Shown here: positions 45,197-53,353 of the stretch, in pieces
How the letters are laid out: each line of letters starts with the position of its first letter
Position numbering within the stretch: position 1 is the stretch's first letter
NCBI RefSeq assembly: GCF_042926695.1
Contig: NZ_CP170642.1
Span: forward strand, 868,001-932,000
DNA: 64,000 nt
Source of the DNA: Lonepinella koalarum
Lineage (GTDB): Bacteria > Pseudomonadota > Gammaproteobacteria > Enterobacterales > Pasteurellaceae
Direction: 5' to 3'
Translations under genes and position numbers: made by a program
Notes under the pieces: model-generated
What the model saw: only the letters and a program-made list of their open reading frames with translations
What the model was told of the DNA's origin: nothing
Databases searched by the model: none

Positions 45197-46077
45197 TGCG
45201 TAAATATTTAACTCCGATTGTGATCGTTTTAGCCTTGGTAGTATATTCCAGTCTTGTGGTAGTACACGAAGGTAGCCGTGGTATTATGTTACGTTTCGGC
45301 AAAGTGCAACGTGATGTTGATAATAAAGTAAAAATCTATTCACCGGGTTTGCATTTTAAATTGCCGATTTTAGACAGCATGAAATTACTAGATGCACGTA
45401 TTAAAACTTTGGATGGTCAAGCCGATCGGTTTGTCACTGTCGAGAAAAAAGATTTACTCGTAGATTCTTATGTAAAATGGCGAATCAGTGATTTTGGTCG
45501 TTTCTATACTTCCACCGGGGGGGGAGATTACACGCAAGCTTCGAATTTATTACGCCGTAAACTTAATGACCGTTTGCGTTCTGAAATCGGTTCAAGAACC
45601 ATTAAAGATATTGTCTCTGGTACGCGTGGTGAACTCATGGCAGATGCCAAAAAATCACTCAGCACAGGACAAGACAGCACCGCTGAGCTGGGGATTGAAG
45701 TGATTGATGTACGAGTAAAACAAATTAACTTACCAGATGAAGTGTCATCTTCTATCTACCAACGTATGCGAGCAGAACGTGATGCGGTAGCACGTGAACA
45801 CCGTTCACAAGGGAAAGAAAAGGCGGCATTTATTCAAGCTGATGTAGATCGTAAAGTCACTTTAATTACTGCAAATGCGAACAAAACCGCTCAGGAATTA
45901 CGTGGTGAAGGGGATGCAAACGCGGCCAAATTATATTCTGATGCTTTTGCGCATGAAACGGAATTTTACAGCTTCTTACGTAGTCTAAAAGCTTATGAAA
46001 ATAGTTTTAGCGGTGCTGAAAATATGATGATTTTAAAACCGAACAGTGAATTCTTCCGTTATATGCAAGCCCCCTAA
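45196..46077 (+). CDS. hflC: HflC, membrane protease modulator
   Basis: A 293-residue band-7 protein with an N-terminal anchor (residues 5-22), the SPFH domain (VVVHEGSRGIMLRFGKVQRD) and the coiled-coil region RMRAERDAVAREHRSQGKEKAAFIQ. It is the HflK partner in the FtsH-HflKC complex. Translation is probably coupled to hflK (TAATG). It is last in the pair, before a hairpin terminator. Confidence 0.95.
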   Translation: MRKYLTPIVIVLALVVYSSLVVVHEGSRGIMLRFGKVQRDVDNKVKIYSPGLHFKLPILDSMKLLDARIKTLDGQADRFVTVEKKDLLVDSYVKWRISDFGRFYTSTGGGDYTQASNLLRRKLNDRLRSEIGSRTIKDIVSGTRGELMADAKKSLSTGQDSTAELGIEVIDVRVKQINLPDEVSSSIYQRMRAERDAVAREHRSQGKEKAAFIQADVDRKVTLITANANKTAQELRGEGDANAAKLYSDAFAHETEFYSFLRSLKAYENSFSGAENMMILKPNSEFFRYMQAP

Positions 46078-46091
46078 AAATAGTTAAACAA

Positions 46092-46126
46092 GAAGTCTAA
46101 TCATCTATTTGATTAGGCTTTTTTAT
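46092..46126 (+). terminator. hflKC terminator
   Basis: AGTCTAATCA pairs with TGATTAG-type sequence around a short loop (46093-46117) and is followed by TTTTTTA. Confidence 0.7.
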
Positions 46127-46190
46127 TGAGCTTTAGGCTAAAAAATAGTAAAGTATCTAAGTTATTTTTTAAATACAACAGGAAAAAATT

Positions 46191-47489
46191 ATGGGAAAAA
46201 GTGTTGTTGTCCTGGGGGCCCAGTGGGGTGACGAAGGAAAAGGCAAGATCGTCGATTTATTAACCGATCGTGTTAAATATGTAGTTCGCTATCAAGGCGG
46301 ACATAATGCAGGTCATACTTTGATTATCAATGGTGAAAAAACCGTTTTACGTTTAATTCCAAGTGGTATTTTACGTGATGGGGTGACTTGTTTAATCGGT
46401 AATGGCGTAGTGCTTTCCCCATCTGCTTTAATGCAAGAAATGGGCGAATTAGAAAGCCGTGGCATTAAGGTGCGTGAACGTTTGTTAATTTCCGAAGCTT
46501 GTCCATTAATCCTACCTTATCATGTTGCTATGGATCATGCTCGTGAAACAGCATTAGGTAACAATAAAATTGGTACAACTGGACGGGGTATTGGCCCGGC
46601 TTATGAAGACAAAGTAGCTCGCCGTGGTTTACGTGTGAGCGATTTATTTAACCGCGAAAAATTTGCAGAGAAATTAAAAGGTATTTTGGATTACTACAAT
46701 TTCCAACTGGTGCATTACTACAAAGTTGAGCCAGTGGATTTCCAAAAAACCTTAGACGAAGTAATGGCTATTGCTGATGTCTTAATCAGCATGGTAGCAG
46801 ACGTCAGTACCTTATTAGATACTGCGCGCAAAAATGGCGACAATATTCTGTTCGAAGGTGCACAAGGTACCATGTTAGACATTGATCACGGCACCTACCC
46901 ATTTGTAACCAGTTCCAACACTACCGCTGGTGGTGTCGCAACGGGGGCGGGTTTTGGTCCACGTAACCTAGACTATATTTTAGGCATTATCAAAGCTTAC
47001 TGTACTCGTGTCGGAGGGGGGCCATTTGCTACGGAATTATTTGATGATGTTGGGGCTGAAATTGCACGCAAAGGTAATGAATTCGGTGCGGTTACGGGTC
47101 GTCCACGCCGTTGCGGTTGGTTTGATGCGGTAGCAATGCGTCGTGCCATTCAAATTAACAGTATTTCCGGTTTCTGTATGACCAAACTGGATGTATTGGA
47201 CGGTTTTGATGAAGTTAAAATCTGTGTGGGTTATAAATTACCGAATGGTAATGTAGTTGATTTTGCTCCCCTTTCTGCCAAAGACTGGGAAGGCGTTGAA
47301 CCAATTTACGAAAGTATGCCAGGTTGGCAAGAAAATACCTTTGGTGTGACTGATGTCAATCAATTACCGCAAGCCACTCGCAATTATGTGAAACGTATTG
47401 AGCAAGTTACCGGTGTACCCGTTGCGATTCTTTCAACCGGTCCAGATCGTGTTCAAACCATGATTTTACAAGATCCATTTGCCGTATAA
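46191..47489 (+). CDS. purA: Adenylosuccinate synthetase
   Basis: A 432-residue GTP-dependent enzyme joining IMP and aspartate, the first AMP-specific step. The P-loop variant GAQWGDEGKGKIVD lies at residues 9-22. GHNAGHTL, GTTGRGIGPAYEDK and the C-terminal GPDRVQTM are present. Full length. It stands alone between the hflKC and purA terminators. Confidence 0.98.
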   Translation: MGKSVVVLGAQWGDEGKGKIVDLLTDRVKYVVRYQGGHNAGHTLIINGEKTVLRLIPSGILRDGVTCLIGNGVVLSPSALMQEMGELESRGIKVRERLLISEACPLILPYHVAMDHARETALGNNKIGTTGRGIGPAYEDKVARRGLRVSDLFNREKFAEKLKGILDYYNFQLVHYYKVEPVDFQKTLDEVMAIADVLISMVADVSTLLDTARKNGDNILFEGAQGTMLDIDHGTYPFVTSSNTTAGGVATGAGFGPRNLDYILGIIKAYCTRVGGGPFATELFDDVGAEIARKGNEFGAVTGRPRRCGWFDAVAMRRAIQINSISGFCMTKLDVLDGFDEVKICVGYKLPNGNVVDFAPLSAKDWEGVEPIYESMPGWQENTFGVTDVNQLPQATRNYVKRIEQVTGVPVAILSTGPDRVQTMILQDPFAV

Positions 47490-47497
47490 TAAAAAAT

Positions 47498-47533
47498 CAC
47501 CCTATTCTTCCCGTGTGGAAAATAGGGTGTTTA
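47498..47533 (+). terminator. purA terminator
   Basis: CACCCTATT (47498-47506) pairs with AATAGGGTG (47521-47529), followed by a short T-rich run. Confidence 0.75.
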
Positions 47534-47546
47534 TCTAGGAATATAG

Positions 47547-48269
47547 ATGCCGTTTGAGAAGCCAAATAAACTGTTTTACCATTGGGATAAAATTTCTCTA
47601 AAGCGACTGATTTACCTATTCGCTAGTTTAATGTTGCTGGCAATAACCTTTCTTATTCTAATCGATCAATATGTGGGTTATAAAGTTCGTCATGATATCT
47701 ATCAAAAAGTTGAACAAACCCCCTATCGCCCTTACGCCGTAGTACTTGGTACCGCAAAATATGTCACCAAAAATACCCCCAATCAATTTTATAATTACCG
47801 TTTAGAAAGCACTAAAGCCTTATTTGATGCAGAGAAAATTGACTATATTTTATTAAGTGGGGATAACCGTACATTACAATATAATGAACCACGTACTATG
47901 CGGCGAGATCTGATCGCCATGGGTATTGCCCCCCAATATCTATTTCCTGATTATGCAGGCTTTCGCACGCTCGACAGTATTATTCGTGCCAAAGAAATCT
48001 TTCACGCCGAACCAATGATCATTATTTCCCAAGCCTTTCATTGCGAACGTGCTTTATTTATTGCTCAATATCACAATATCAACGCCATTTGTTTTGCAGC
48101 GGATAATCCCGATATTTACACCATCACCCGATTTCGTGAAATTTTTGCCCGTTTTTTAATGGTGTGGGAATTAATTACCGAAAAAAAACCGCACTTTTTA
48201 GGGAAGCCTGAGCCGTTGCCGCCACCATTAAATCGTCATATTGCTCAAAGTGCGGTGGAAAATCCTTAA
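47547..48269 (+). CDS. sanA: SanA/YdcF-like DUF218 protein
   Basis: A 240-residue protein with one N-terminal membrane helix (about residues 18-38) and a DUF218 domain (PYRPYAVVLGTAKYV, DYILLSGDNR, FPDYAGFRTLDSIIRAKEIF, IIISQAFHCERALFIA). SanA of E. coli helps exclude vancomycin at high temperature, suggesting an envelope role, but its activity is not known. The last residues are encoded partly by an uptake sequence (AAAGTGCGGTGG). It ends 5 nt before the convergent epmC stop. Confidence 0.87.
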   Translation: MPFEKPNKLFYHWDKISLKRLIYLFASLMLLAITFLILIDQYVGYKVRHDIYQKVEQTPYRPYAVVLGTAKYVTKNTPNQFYNYRLESTKALFDAEKIDYILLSGDNRTLQYNEPRTMRRDLIAMGIAPQYLFPDYAGFRTLDSIIRAKEIFHAEPMIIISQAFHCERALFIAQYHNINAICFAADNPDIYTITRFREIFARFLMVWELITEKKPHFLGKPEPLPPPLNRHIAQSAVENP

Positions 48270-48274
48270 GGTTT

Positions 48275-48826
48275 TTAAATTCTACTCACATCAAACTTCG
48301 CTACATCAATCTTATCTTCCGTGCCATAAAATGCACATAACGACTTACGTAAAGTTTCCGCTCGTTTTGGCAAGCCTTTTTCAGCATAGCTTTTCACTTG
48401 TTCATACACCGCTAATTTAAACGGCATCGTATCGCCAACTTCACCGTTTAAATTATCTGAACTGGCAAAATAACGGAAATTCGCTGCAGTAGATAAAATC
48501 CATTCTAAGGCTTGTGGTTTCACTTCGGCTTGTTCAAAATCTCGTTGCCGTTGTTCTGAACGTCCATCAGGTTCATACCAATAACCAAAATCTTCTAATT
48601 TACGGCGTTCTTTACCCGCCACTAGCCAATGAGCAATTTCATGCAAGGCACTGCTATAAAAACCACGAGCAAAATAAATAGCATGGTAAGGTACATCATC
48701 ATTAGCCGGTAAATAAATTGGTTCATCACCACCTTTGACTAATTTAGTATTAAATTCTGCATAAAAACATTGATTAAATAGTTGAATAATATCGTCTAAT
48801 TGATGGGTTTCGGTATTTTGTTGCAT
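48275..48826 (-). CDS. epmC: Elongation factor P hydroxylase
   Basis: A 183-residue member of the YfcM family that hydroxylates the beta-lysylated residue of EF-P. FNTKLVKGGDEPIYLPANDDVPYHAIYFARGFYSSALHEIAHWLVAGK includes the metal-binding HEIAHW motif. DFGYWYEPDGRSEQRQRDFEQAEVKPQALEW is also diagnostic. I use the ATG at 48826, preceded by GAGGACATAACC; the longer frame to 48853 is unlikely. EpmA and EpmB, needed for the prior steps, are outside the window. Confidence 0.9.
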   Translation of the reverse strand: MQQNTETHQLDDIIQLFNQCFYAEFNTKLVKGGDEPIYLPANDDVPYHAIYFARGFYSSALHEIAHWLVAGKERRKLEDFGYWYEPDGRSEQRQRDFEQAEVKPQALEWILSTAANFRYFASSDNLNGEVGDTMPFKLAVYEQVKSYAEKGLPKRAETLRKSLCAFYGTEDKIDVAKFDVSRI

Positions 48827-48939
48827 GGTTATGTCCTCTGATAACATTGCCAAATTGCTGGAAAGGTTTGATTACATTAAAGTTCGGTTAAAAAGTGTGA
48901 AAATTTAACCACGCTTTAGTATTTTATGTATAAAAAACA

Positions 48940-50490
48940 TTATTGAGTTCGACTTAAATTCAATACTTTTGAAAATAATCGTTTCAATAATAATGGAATA
49001 GATGACGAGCCTCGTCTCTTCATTTCATTGGATAACGCAATAGCAAGATCAGGTTTTGATGTACGTTGAATTGCTCGCTGAATAATTTTACGCATCGGCC
49101 GTGCTTGATGTGGCGTTTCTTTCCAGTTGGCTAATTTCACAAAAATATCGGCAAATCCTTCGGTATAAAAGAAATGTTCAATATCCTGTCTTGGTAAAGT
49201 AGTTAAACGATTGGTTAAAATATCCTGATCATTTACCAATTCTCGCACCGTGCCAGCATATTTATGCCCCGCTTCGTCACCATCCGTCAAAACATACCAT
49301 TCAATTCCCATGGCTTGAGCATATTTGATTAAGGATTTTAATCCCATCTGCGCGAATTCCACAATACGAATCCCTTCGGCAGATAAATTAATATCCAACA
49401 GCTTCGCTAATTCCGATAATACCCAGACTTCGGTTTCCCCTTCCACTAAAATCCACATTTTCGAGAACAACGCAAGACTACGATTATGTCGAATATGAAA
49501 CGTTAAACGGCGTAAATCATTTTTACTAATATCATGATGGTTTAAACTATAAGCCACCGTCTTATCCCAATAACGTACCAACCGGCAAATTGATGGTAGA
49601 TTAACTTGTGAAATGAGTTCTACTGAATTAGTGGTGGTAATCCGCTGAATCGGTAAATATTGTGACAATTCCCACACAATAGATGCCATTCTCGGATGTA
49701 AACGTGAGCCAAGATCTTCAAATAAAATAATCGGACTCAGAGCTTTGATATTTTTCTGTTCCTGTGGTTGCAAAAATAACGAACGTAAAAATACCATTAA
49801 TTGTTTTTGAATATAATGAGTGCTATCCTGACGCAAACGAAAACATAGGCTGTTTAATTTTTCCCATAATAAGGTTGGATCGATTTCATAATCTGTTATA
49901 TGTTGGCGATCTAAAAAATAATATTGCAATAAATGACCCACCGCCAAAAATTCATGTTTCAAGCTTTCATCACCTTGCCAAGACAGTGGCAAACAAGCTA
50001 TTTTTTCCTTATTTAAACGAGCATCTCGAAAACGATATACTGGATAATTTTTTATTAAATATTGTGCAATTTTCTGGCTATTTTTATCAACAACGACCTC
50101 CCCATGCTGATTAAGAAAAGTATAGTTGGTGATCAAACGATCTTCTTGTTTTTCACCAGATACTCGCAAATATAATCGTTGTAAACCATCTTGATGAGAA
50201 ACCAATAAATGTCGGTATAAATGATGATGTTTATTAAGATATTCATTTTGTTTTTGTTCACAAAAACAAAATAACAAGGTAATATCTTGAGGATCCTGTG
50301 GAGAAATATGACAATCTTGGGGAATAAATTGATATAATGTATCACTACCATTTAGCACTAAACTTAATGCAGACAATAAACTTGATTTTCCCCAAGCATT
50401 TTCACCGATTAACACCATGTTCGGTTTAAAATGAATAGATAAGCGTTGAATTCCCCGAAAACTGGCGATATCTAATTGACGTAAATACAT
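48940..50490 (-). CDS. ybjD: OLD-family ATP-dependent endonuclease (YbjD-like)
   Basis: A 516-residue protein with an ABC-type ATPase half, Walker A GENAWGKSSLLSA at residues 28-40, and a C-terminal TOPRIM nuclease half (ILVEGETEVWVLSELAKLL, then YVLTDGDEAGHKYAG). This is the OLD/DUF2813 layout of E. coli YbjD. Such enzymes cut DNA and may act in repair. No helicase partner (as in Gabija) lies beside it. It is divergent from lysO with a 61-bp shared upstream region. E. coli ybjD and ybjE (lysO) are also near neighbours. Confidence 0.87.
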   Translation of the reverse strand: MYLRQLDIASFRGIQRLSIHFKPNMVLIGENAWGKSSLLSALSLVLNGSDTLYQFIPQDCHISPQDPQDITLLFCFCEQKQNEYLNKHHHLYRHLLVSHQDGLQRLYLRVSGEKQEDRLITNYTFLNQHGEVVVDKNSQKIAQYLIKNYPVYRFRDARLNKEKIACLPLSWQGDESLKHEFLAVGHLLQYYFLDRQHITDYEIDPTLLWEKLNSLCFRLRQDSTHYIQKQLMVFLRSLFLQPQEQKNIKALSPIILFEDLGSRLHPRMASIVWELSQYLPIQRITTTNSVELISQVNLPSICRLVRYWDKTVAYSLNHHDISKNDLRRLTFHIRHNRSLALFSKMWILVEGETEVWVLSELAKLLDINLSAEGIRIVEFAQMGLKSLIKYAQAMGIEWYVLTDGDEAGHKYAGTVRELVNDQDILTNRLTTLPRQDIEHFFYTEGFADIFVKLANWKETPHQARPMRKIIQRAIQRTSKPDLAIALSNEMKRRGSSSIPLLLKRLFSKVLNLSRTQ

Positions 50491-50551
50491 ATTTCCCCCA
50501 TATTTGTATTTTAATAATATACTACCACCCCATTTTTGTACAAGGAAAATT

Positions 50552-51460
50552 ATGCTAGAAGGTTTACTTATTGTTCTGATTCCAATGTTATTAGGTTATC
50601 TCATCAAATCAAAAAATCATACTTTTTTAACCGCAGTTAATAAAATTGTGATGTTACTACTCTATGCTATTTTATTTGTTATGGGTATATCTCTTGGACA
50701 ATTAGACGATGTGGCAACCAAGTTACCAATTATAGGCTTGTCTGCTTTTATATTTAGTGCCTGTATTATAGGCTGTAATATCGTTGGATTAATCACCTTT
50801 GATAAACTGAATCCGGCGCCTTTAAAACATTTGGGACATGATATTCCACCACGTTGGAAATTATTGTTAGACAGTGCCAAATTATGCTCAATGGTGTTGA
50901 TCGGCTTTCTGGTCGGATTATTTAGCAAAAATTCCATAAATTTACCTTTTGGAGCAAGCACTTATGTACTTATTGCGTTGATCTTCTTTGTGGGGATTCA
51001 ATTACGAAACAACGGTATTTCGTTACGCGAAGTGTTATTTAATAAACGAGGCATTTATACTGGCATGATTATGACCGTCACATCATTACTTGGTGGAATA
51101 CTTGCCGCTTTACTATTAAAATTACCACTCACACAAGGACTGGCGATTTCTTCTGGTTTGGGTTGGTATTCCTTATCTAGCGTGGTAATTAATAACGCTT
51201 GGGGAGCAGAATTTGGTAGCATTGCTTTTTTTAACGATCTTTCGCGGGAAATTATAAGCCTATTTGTAATTCCCTTTTTTATGTTTAACTACCGTTCTAC
51301 CGCCATTGGACTAGCGGGAGCCACAGCTTTAGATTGTACTTTACCGATCATTCAACGTTCAGGGGGAATGGAAGTCGTTCCGTTAGCCATTAGCTTTGGC
51401 TTTGTAACCAACATTGCCCCCCCTATTTTATTGGTATTTTTCTCGTCTATTCCTTTGTAA
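50552..51460 (+). CDS. lysO: LysO-type lysine exporter (YbjE/DUF340)
   Basis: A 302-residue membrane protein with about eight helices: MLEGLLIVLIPMLLGYLIKS at the start and GLGWYSLSSVVINNAWGAEFG in the C-terminal half, the signature of the DUF340 lysine exporters. I prefer the ATG at 50552, after CAAGGAAAATT, to the upstream in-frame start at 50504. LysO exports excess lysine and the toxic analogue thialysine. The stop is 9 nt from that of the convergent SIP gene. Confidence 0.88.
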   Translation: MLEGLLIVLIPMLLGYLIKSKNHTFLTAVNKIVMLLLYAILFVMGISLGQLDDVATKLPIIGLSAFIFSACIIGCNIVGLITFDKLNPAPLKHLGHDIPPRWKLLLDSAKLCSMVLIGFLVGLFSKNSINLPFGASTYVLIALIFFVGIQLRNNGISLREVLFNKRGIYTGMIMTVTSLLGGILAALLLKLPLTQGLAISSGLGWYSLSSVVINNAWGAEFGSIAFFNDLSREIISLFVIPFFMFNYRSTAIGLAGATALDCTLPIIQRSGGMEVVPLAISFGFVTNIAPPILLVFFSSIPL

Positions 51461-51469
51461 TAGCTGAAA

Positions 51470-52477
51470 TTAGGGCTTATTTTTAATCCAATATGCCTTA
51501 ACTCGATTATTTTCCGCTTTAAACTGCCGTTCATTACGTAAATAATGGCGAATGGTTTTGGCTTGTTGATTTTCTAATGCTCCCCAGACTTTTTCAATTT
51601 CAGGATGCTGTTGTAAAAAAGTCAAAATTTGATCCGCACTTTCGCTATACTCAAAGCGAAATAATTGACTTCCTGCGGGGAATAGATTCTCATTCAAATA
51701 GGTCTGATCAGCAGGATCTTGAGTAATACTAATGACTGTCGGAGGGATTGGATTTTGCCAATTTTCTAGTAGTTTTGCTACAGTTGGCAAGGAGGTTTCA
51801 TCAGCAATTAACAATGCTCGCCCTGTTGTTAGATGGTCAGTTTGTTCATAAAATTCATTATTTGCTACCACAAATTCCCCAACGGTCAAATCTTGTGTCC
51901 ATAAACTACCAGCGGTATCATTATGCTGAAAAATATCCACTACAGCAATATCTGCATAATCTAAATTTGGCGAGCTTTTTTCTGTGTTTCGTAAGGTATA
52001 ATAACGCCCCAGATGTGTATTAATATGCTGTGAATCGGGTTTATTAGAAAAACGTTCAAGGATAAAACGCCAAGCATAACCAGCTGGACTCTGCTCTGCC
52101 AACGGACTATCTGATTTTAAAAATAAACGACACATATTACGGCTTACTTGCTGTTTTTTTAATAATTGGAAATGCCAAAATTGGGAGATTAATTTACCTA
52201 ATTTTTTCATCGCATGCATAGCTAGATTATGCACATTATGATGCAAACTATCTTGCGTTAAAAATGCAACAAAATGTGATTCAATCAGATCACCGATTTG
52301 ACATTGTAAGATAATCCCTTCCTCAAATAAATCAACCAATTGTGCGTTTTCTACTTGTTCATTGATATATACATGAGCAATGGCAAGCAACGCTTTAGTA
52401 TGTCCTAAATTAACATGTTCTATTATGTCTAATTTTTGATCATAATCGGCAATGGGTGTTCTAGATGTGGCTTGCAT
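51470..52477 (-). CDS. Siderophore-interacting (SIP) flavin reductase with DUF2470-like N-terminal domain
   Basis: A 335-residue protein. Residues from about 105 on form a SIP ferric reductase: FAD-binding LGRYYTLR, then DIAVVDIFQHNDTAGSLW, ALLIADETSLPTVAKLLENW and WGALENQQAKTIRHYLRNER. The first ~95 residues (LDIIEHVNLGHTKALLAIAHVY, VDLFEEGIILQC) resemble the DUF2470 domain found at the end of HugZ-type haem-utilisation proteins. The likely role is reductive release of iron from siderophores or haem-derived iron, using NAD(P)H. GAGGTGAATAAAT precedes the ATG. The N-terminal assignment is an inference from pattern. Confidence 0.8.
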   Translation of the reverse strand: MQATSRTPIADYDQKLDIIEHVNLGHTKALLAIAHVYINEQVENAQLVDLFEEGIILQCQIGDLIESHFVAFLTQDSLHHNVHNLAMHAMKKLGKLISQFWHFQLLKKQQVSRNMCRLFLKSDSPLAEQSPAGYAWRFILERFSNKPDSQHINTHLGRYYTLRNTEKSSPNLDYADIAVVDIFQHNDTAGSLWTQDLTVGEFVVANNEFYEQTDHLTTGRALLIADETSLPTVAKLLENWQNPIPPTVISITQDPADQTYLNENLFPAGSQLFRFEYSESADQILTFLQQHPEIEKVWGALENQQAKTIRHYLRNERQFKAENNRVKAYWIKNKP

Positions 52478-52593
52478 ATTTATTCACCTCTATCAATTAA
52501 GAATAACTATCATTTCTATATTAGCATATACAAAATCAAAAATGAAATTTACACAATTCCTAATGACAAAACCGCGGTGTTTTTTTGTTTTAT

Positions 52594-52622
52594 TTTACAA
52601 AATCAAAAACTTTTGTTAAAAT
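52594..52622 (+). promoter_or_regulatory. ssrA promoter
   Basis: TTTACA (52594-52599) and TAAAAT (52617-52622) have ideal 17-nt spacing just upstream of the tmRNA 5' end. An uptake-type ACCGCACTTTT lies between the -10 box and the RNA. Confidence 0.7.
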
Positions 52623-52634
52623 AACCGCACTTTT

Positions 52635-53000
52635 GGGGCTGATCTTGGATTCGACGGGATTGGCGAAGTCCAAAGTGCACGTCAAGGTGCGGTAGGCCTT
52701 GTAAATAAACCGCAAAACAATAGTCGCAAACGACGAACAATACGCTTTAGCAGCTTAATAACCTGCTCATCGCCTTCGCTCCCTAGCTTCCGCTCGTAAG
52801 ACGGGGATCAAGCGGAGTCAAACCCAAACGAGATCGTGTGAAGGCTTCGGCTTGGAGTTGACACATTAAATCCAATCAAGCTAGTTTATCTTTTCGCGTG
52901 TCTGTCCGCAGGGGGTAAGCGAATTTAAAGACTGACTAAACGTGTAGTACTGAAGATAGAGTAATTTCGGACGGGGGTTCAACTCCCCCCAGCTCCACCA
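52635..53000 (+). ncRNA. ssrA: tmRNA (10Sa RNA)
   Basis: The 5' end GGGGCTGATCTTGGATTCGACGG and the 3' end GGGTTCAACTCCCCCCAGCT-CCACCA form the tRNA-Ala-like domain: 366 nt with the CCA encoded at 52998-53000. The tag reading frame starts at GCA 52726 and ends at TAA 52756-52758, encoding ANDEQYALAA. With SmpB it rescues stalled ribosomes and tags the nascent chain for ClpXP. The 3' end is the likely attachment site of the island that follows. The T-loop sequence GGTTCAACTCC is intact. Confidence 0.97.
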
Positions 53001-53031
53001 AAACACAATTTTACACCATCCAAAGACGTAC

Positions 53032-53068
53032 AAAAAAGCCTTATTTCTTAACGATTTAAGGCTTTTTT
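53032..53068 (+). terminator. Terminator after ssrA
   Basis: AAAAAAGCCTTA (53032-53043) pairs with TAAGGCTTTTTT (53057-53068) and ends in a T-run. Confidence 0.8.
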
Positions 53069-53111
53069 ATTGTCTTTTGCCGTGTTATGCGGTATTATCA
53101 AATCCAGTGAT

Positions 53112-53332
53112 TTTAGGAACACCAGATAGACCACCAGCACTTTTTGTCAAAAGCTGGTGTTCCAAAAATGGCTTAAACCCTTATAGCAAAAGGCTTTGTG
53201 GCACTTTGTGAATTTAAATTCTGGTGTTCCAAAACCCCTTGCTGGTGTTCCAAATCACTAAAAACAGTGTTCCAAATAATGCCTAACCCCTTGTGATAAA
53301 AGGCTTTTTGGAATTTTTCCCAGTGTTCCAAA
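53112..53332 (+). repeat. Five direct GTGTTCCAAA repeats upstream of the integrase
   Basis: Exact copies lie at 53157-53166, 53224-53233, 53245-53254, 53267-53276 and 53323-53332. Most are preceded by CTG or CA. An inverted near-copy (TTTAGGAACAC) is at about 53113. Two also belong to a longer degenerate repeat ending ...AAAAGGCTTT. Their position between the ssrA 3' end and int suggests integrase arm-binding sites. They may also be bound by the AlpA regulator. Confidence 0.75.
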
Positions 53333-53353
53333 CAATAAAACAAGGTGGACATT

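Noticed and set aside
48940..50490. OLD nuclease as part of an anti-phage system such as Gabija
   Set aside because: No UvrD-type helicase or other defence gene is adjacent. Neighbours are housekeeping genes, and the layout matches the conserved ybjD-lysO neighbourhood.
52635..53000. A separate tRNA gene or protein ORF within the ssrA region
   Set aside because: The tRNA-like ends belong to tmRNA itself, and the short frame is the ANDEQYALAA tag.
53112..53332. Repeats before int as a CRISPR array
   Set aside because: The repeats are only 10 bp with irregular 11-57 nt spacing, and no cas gene is nearby.
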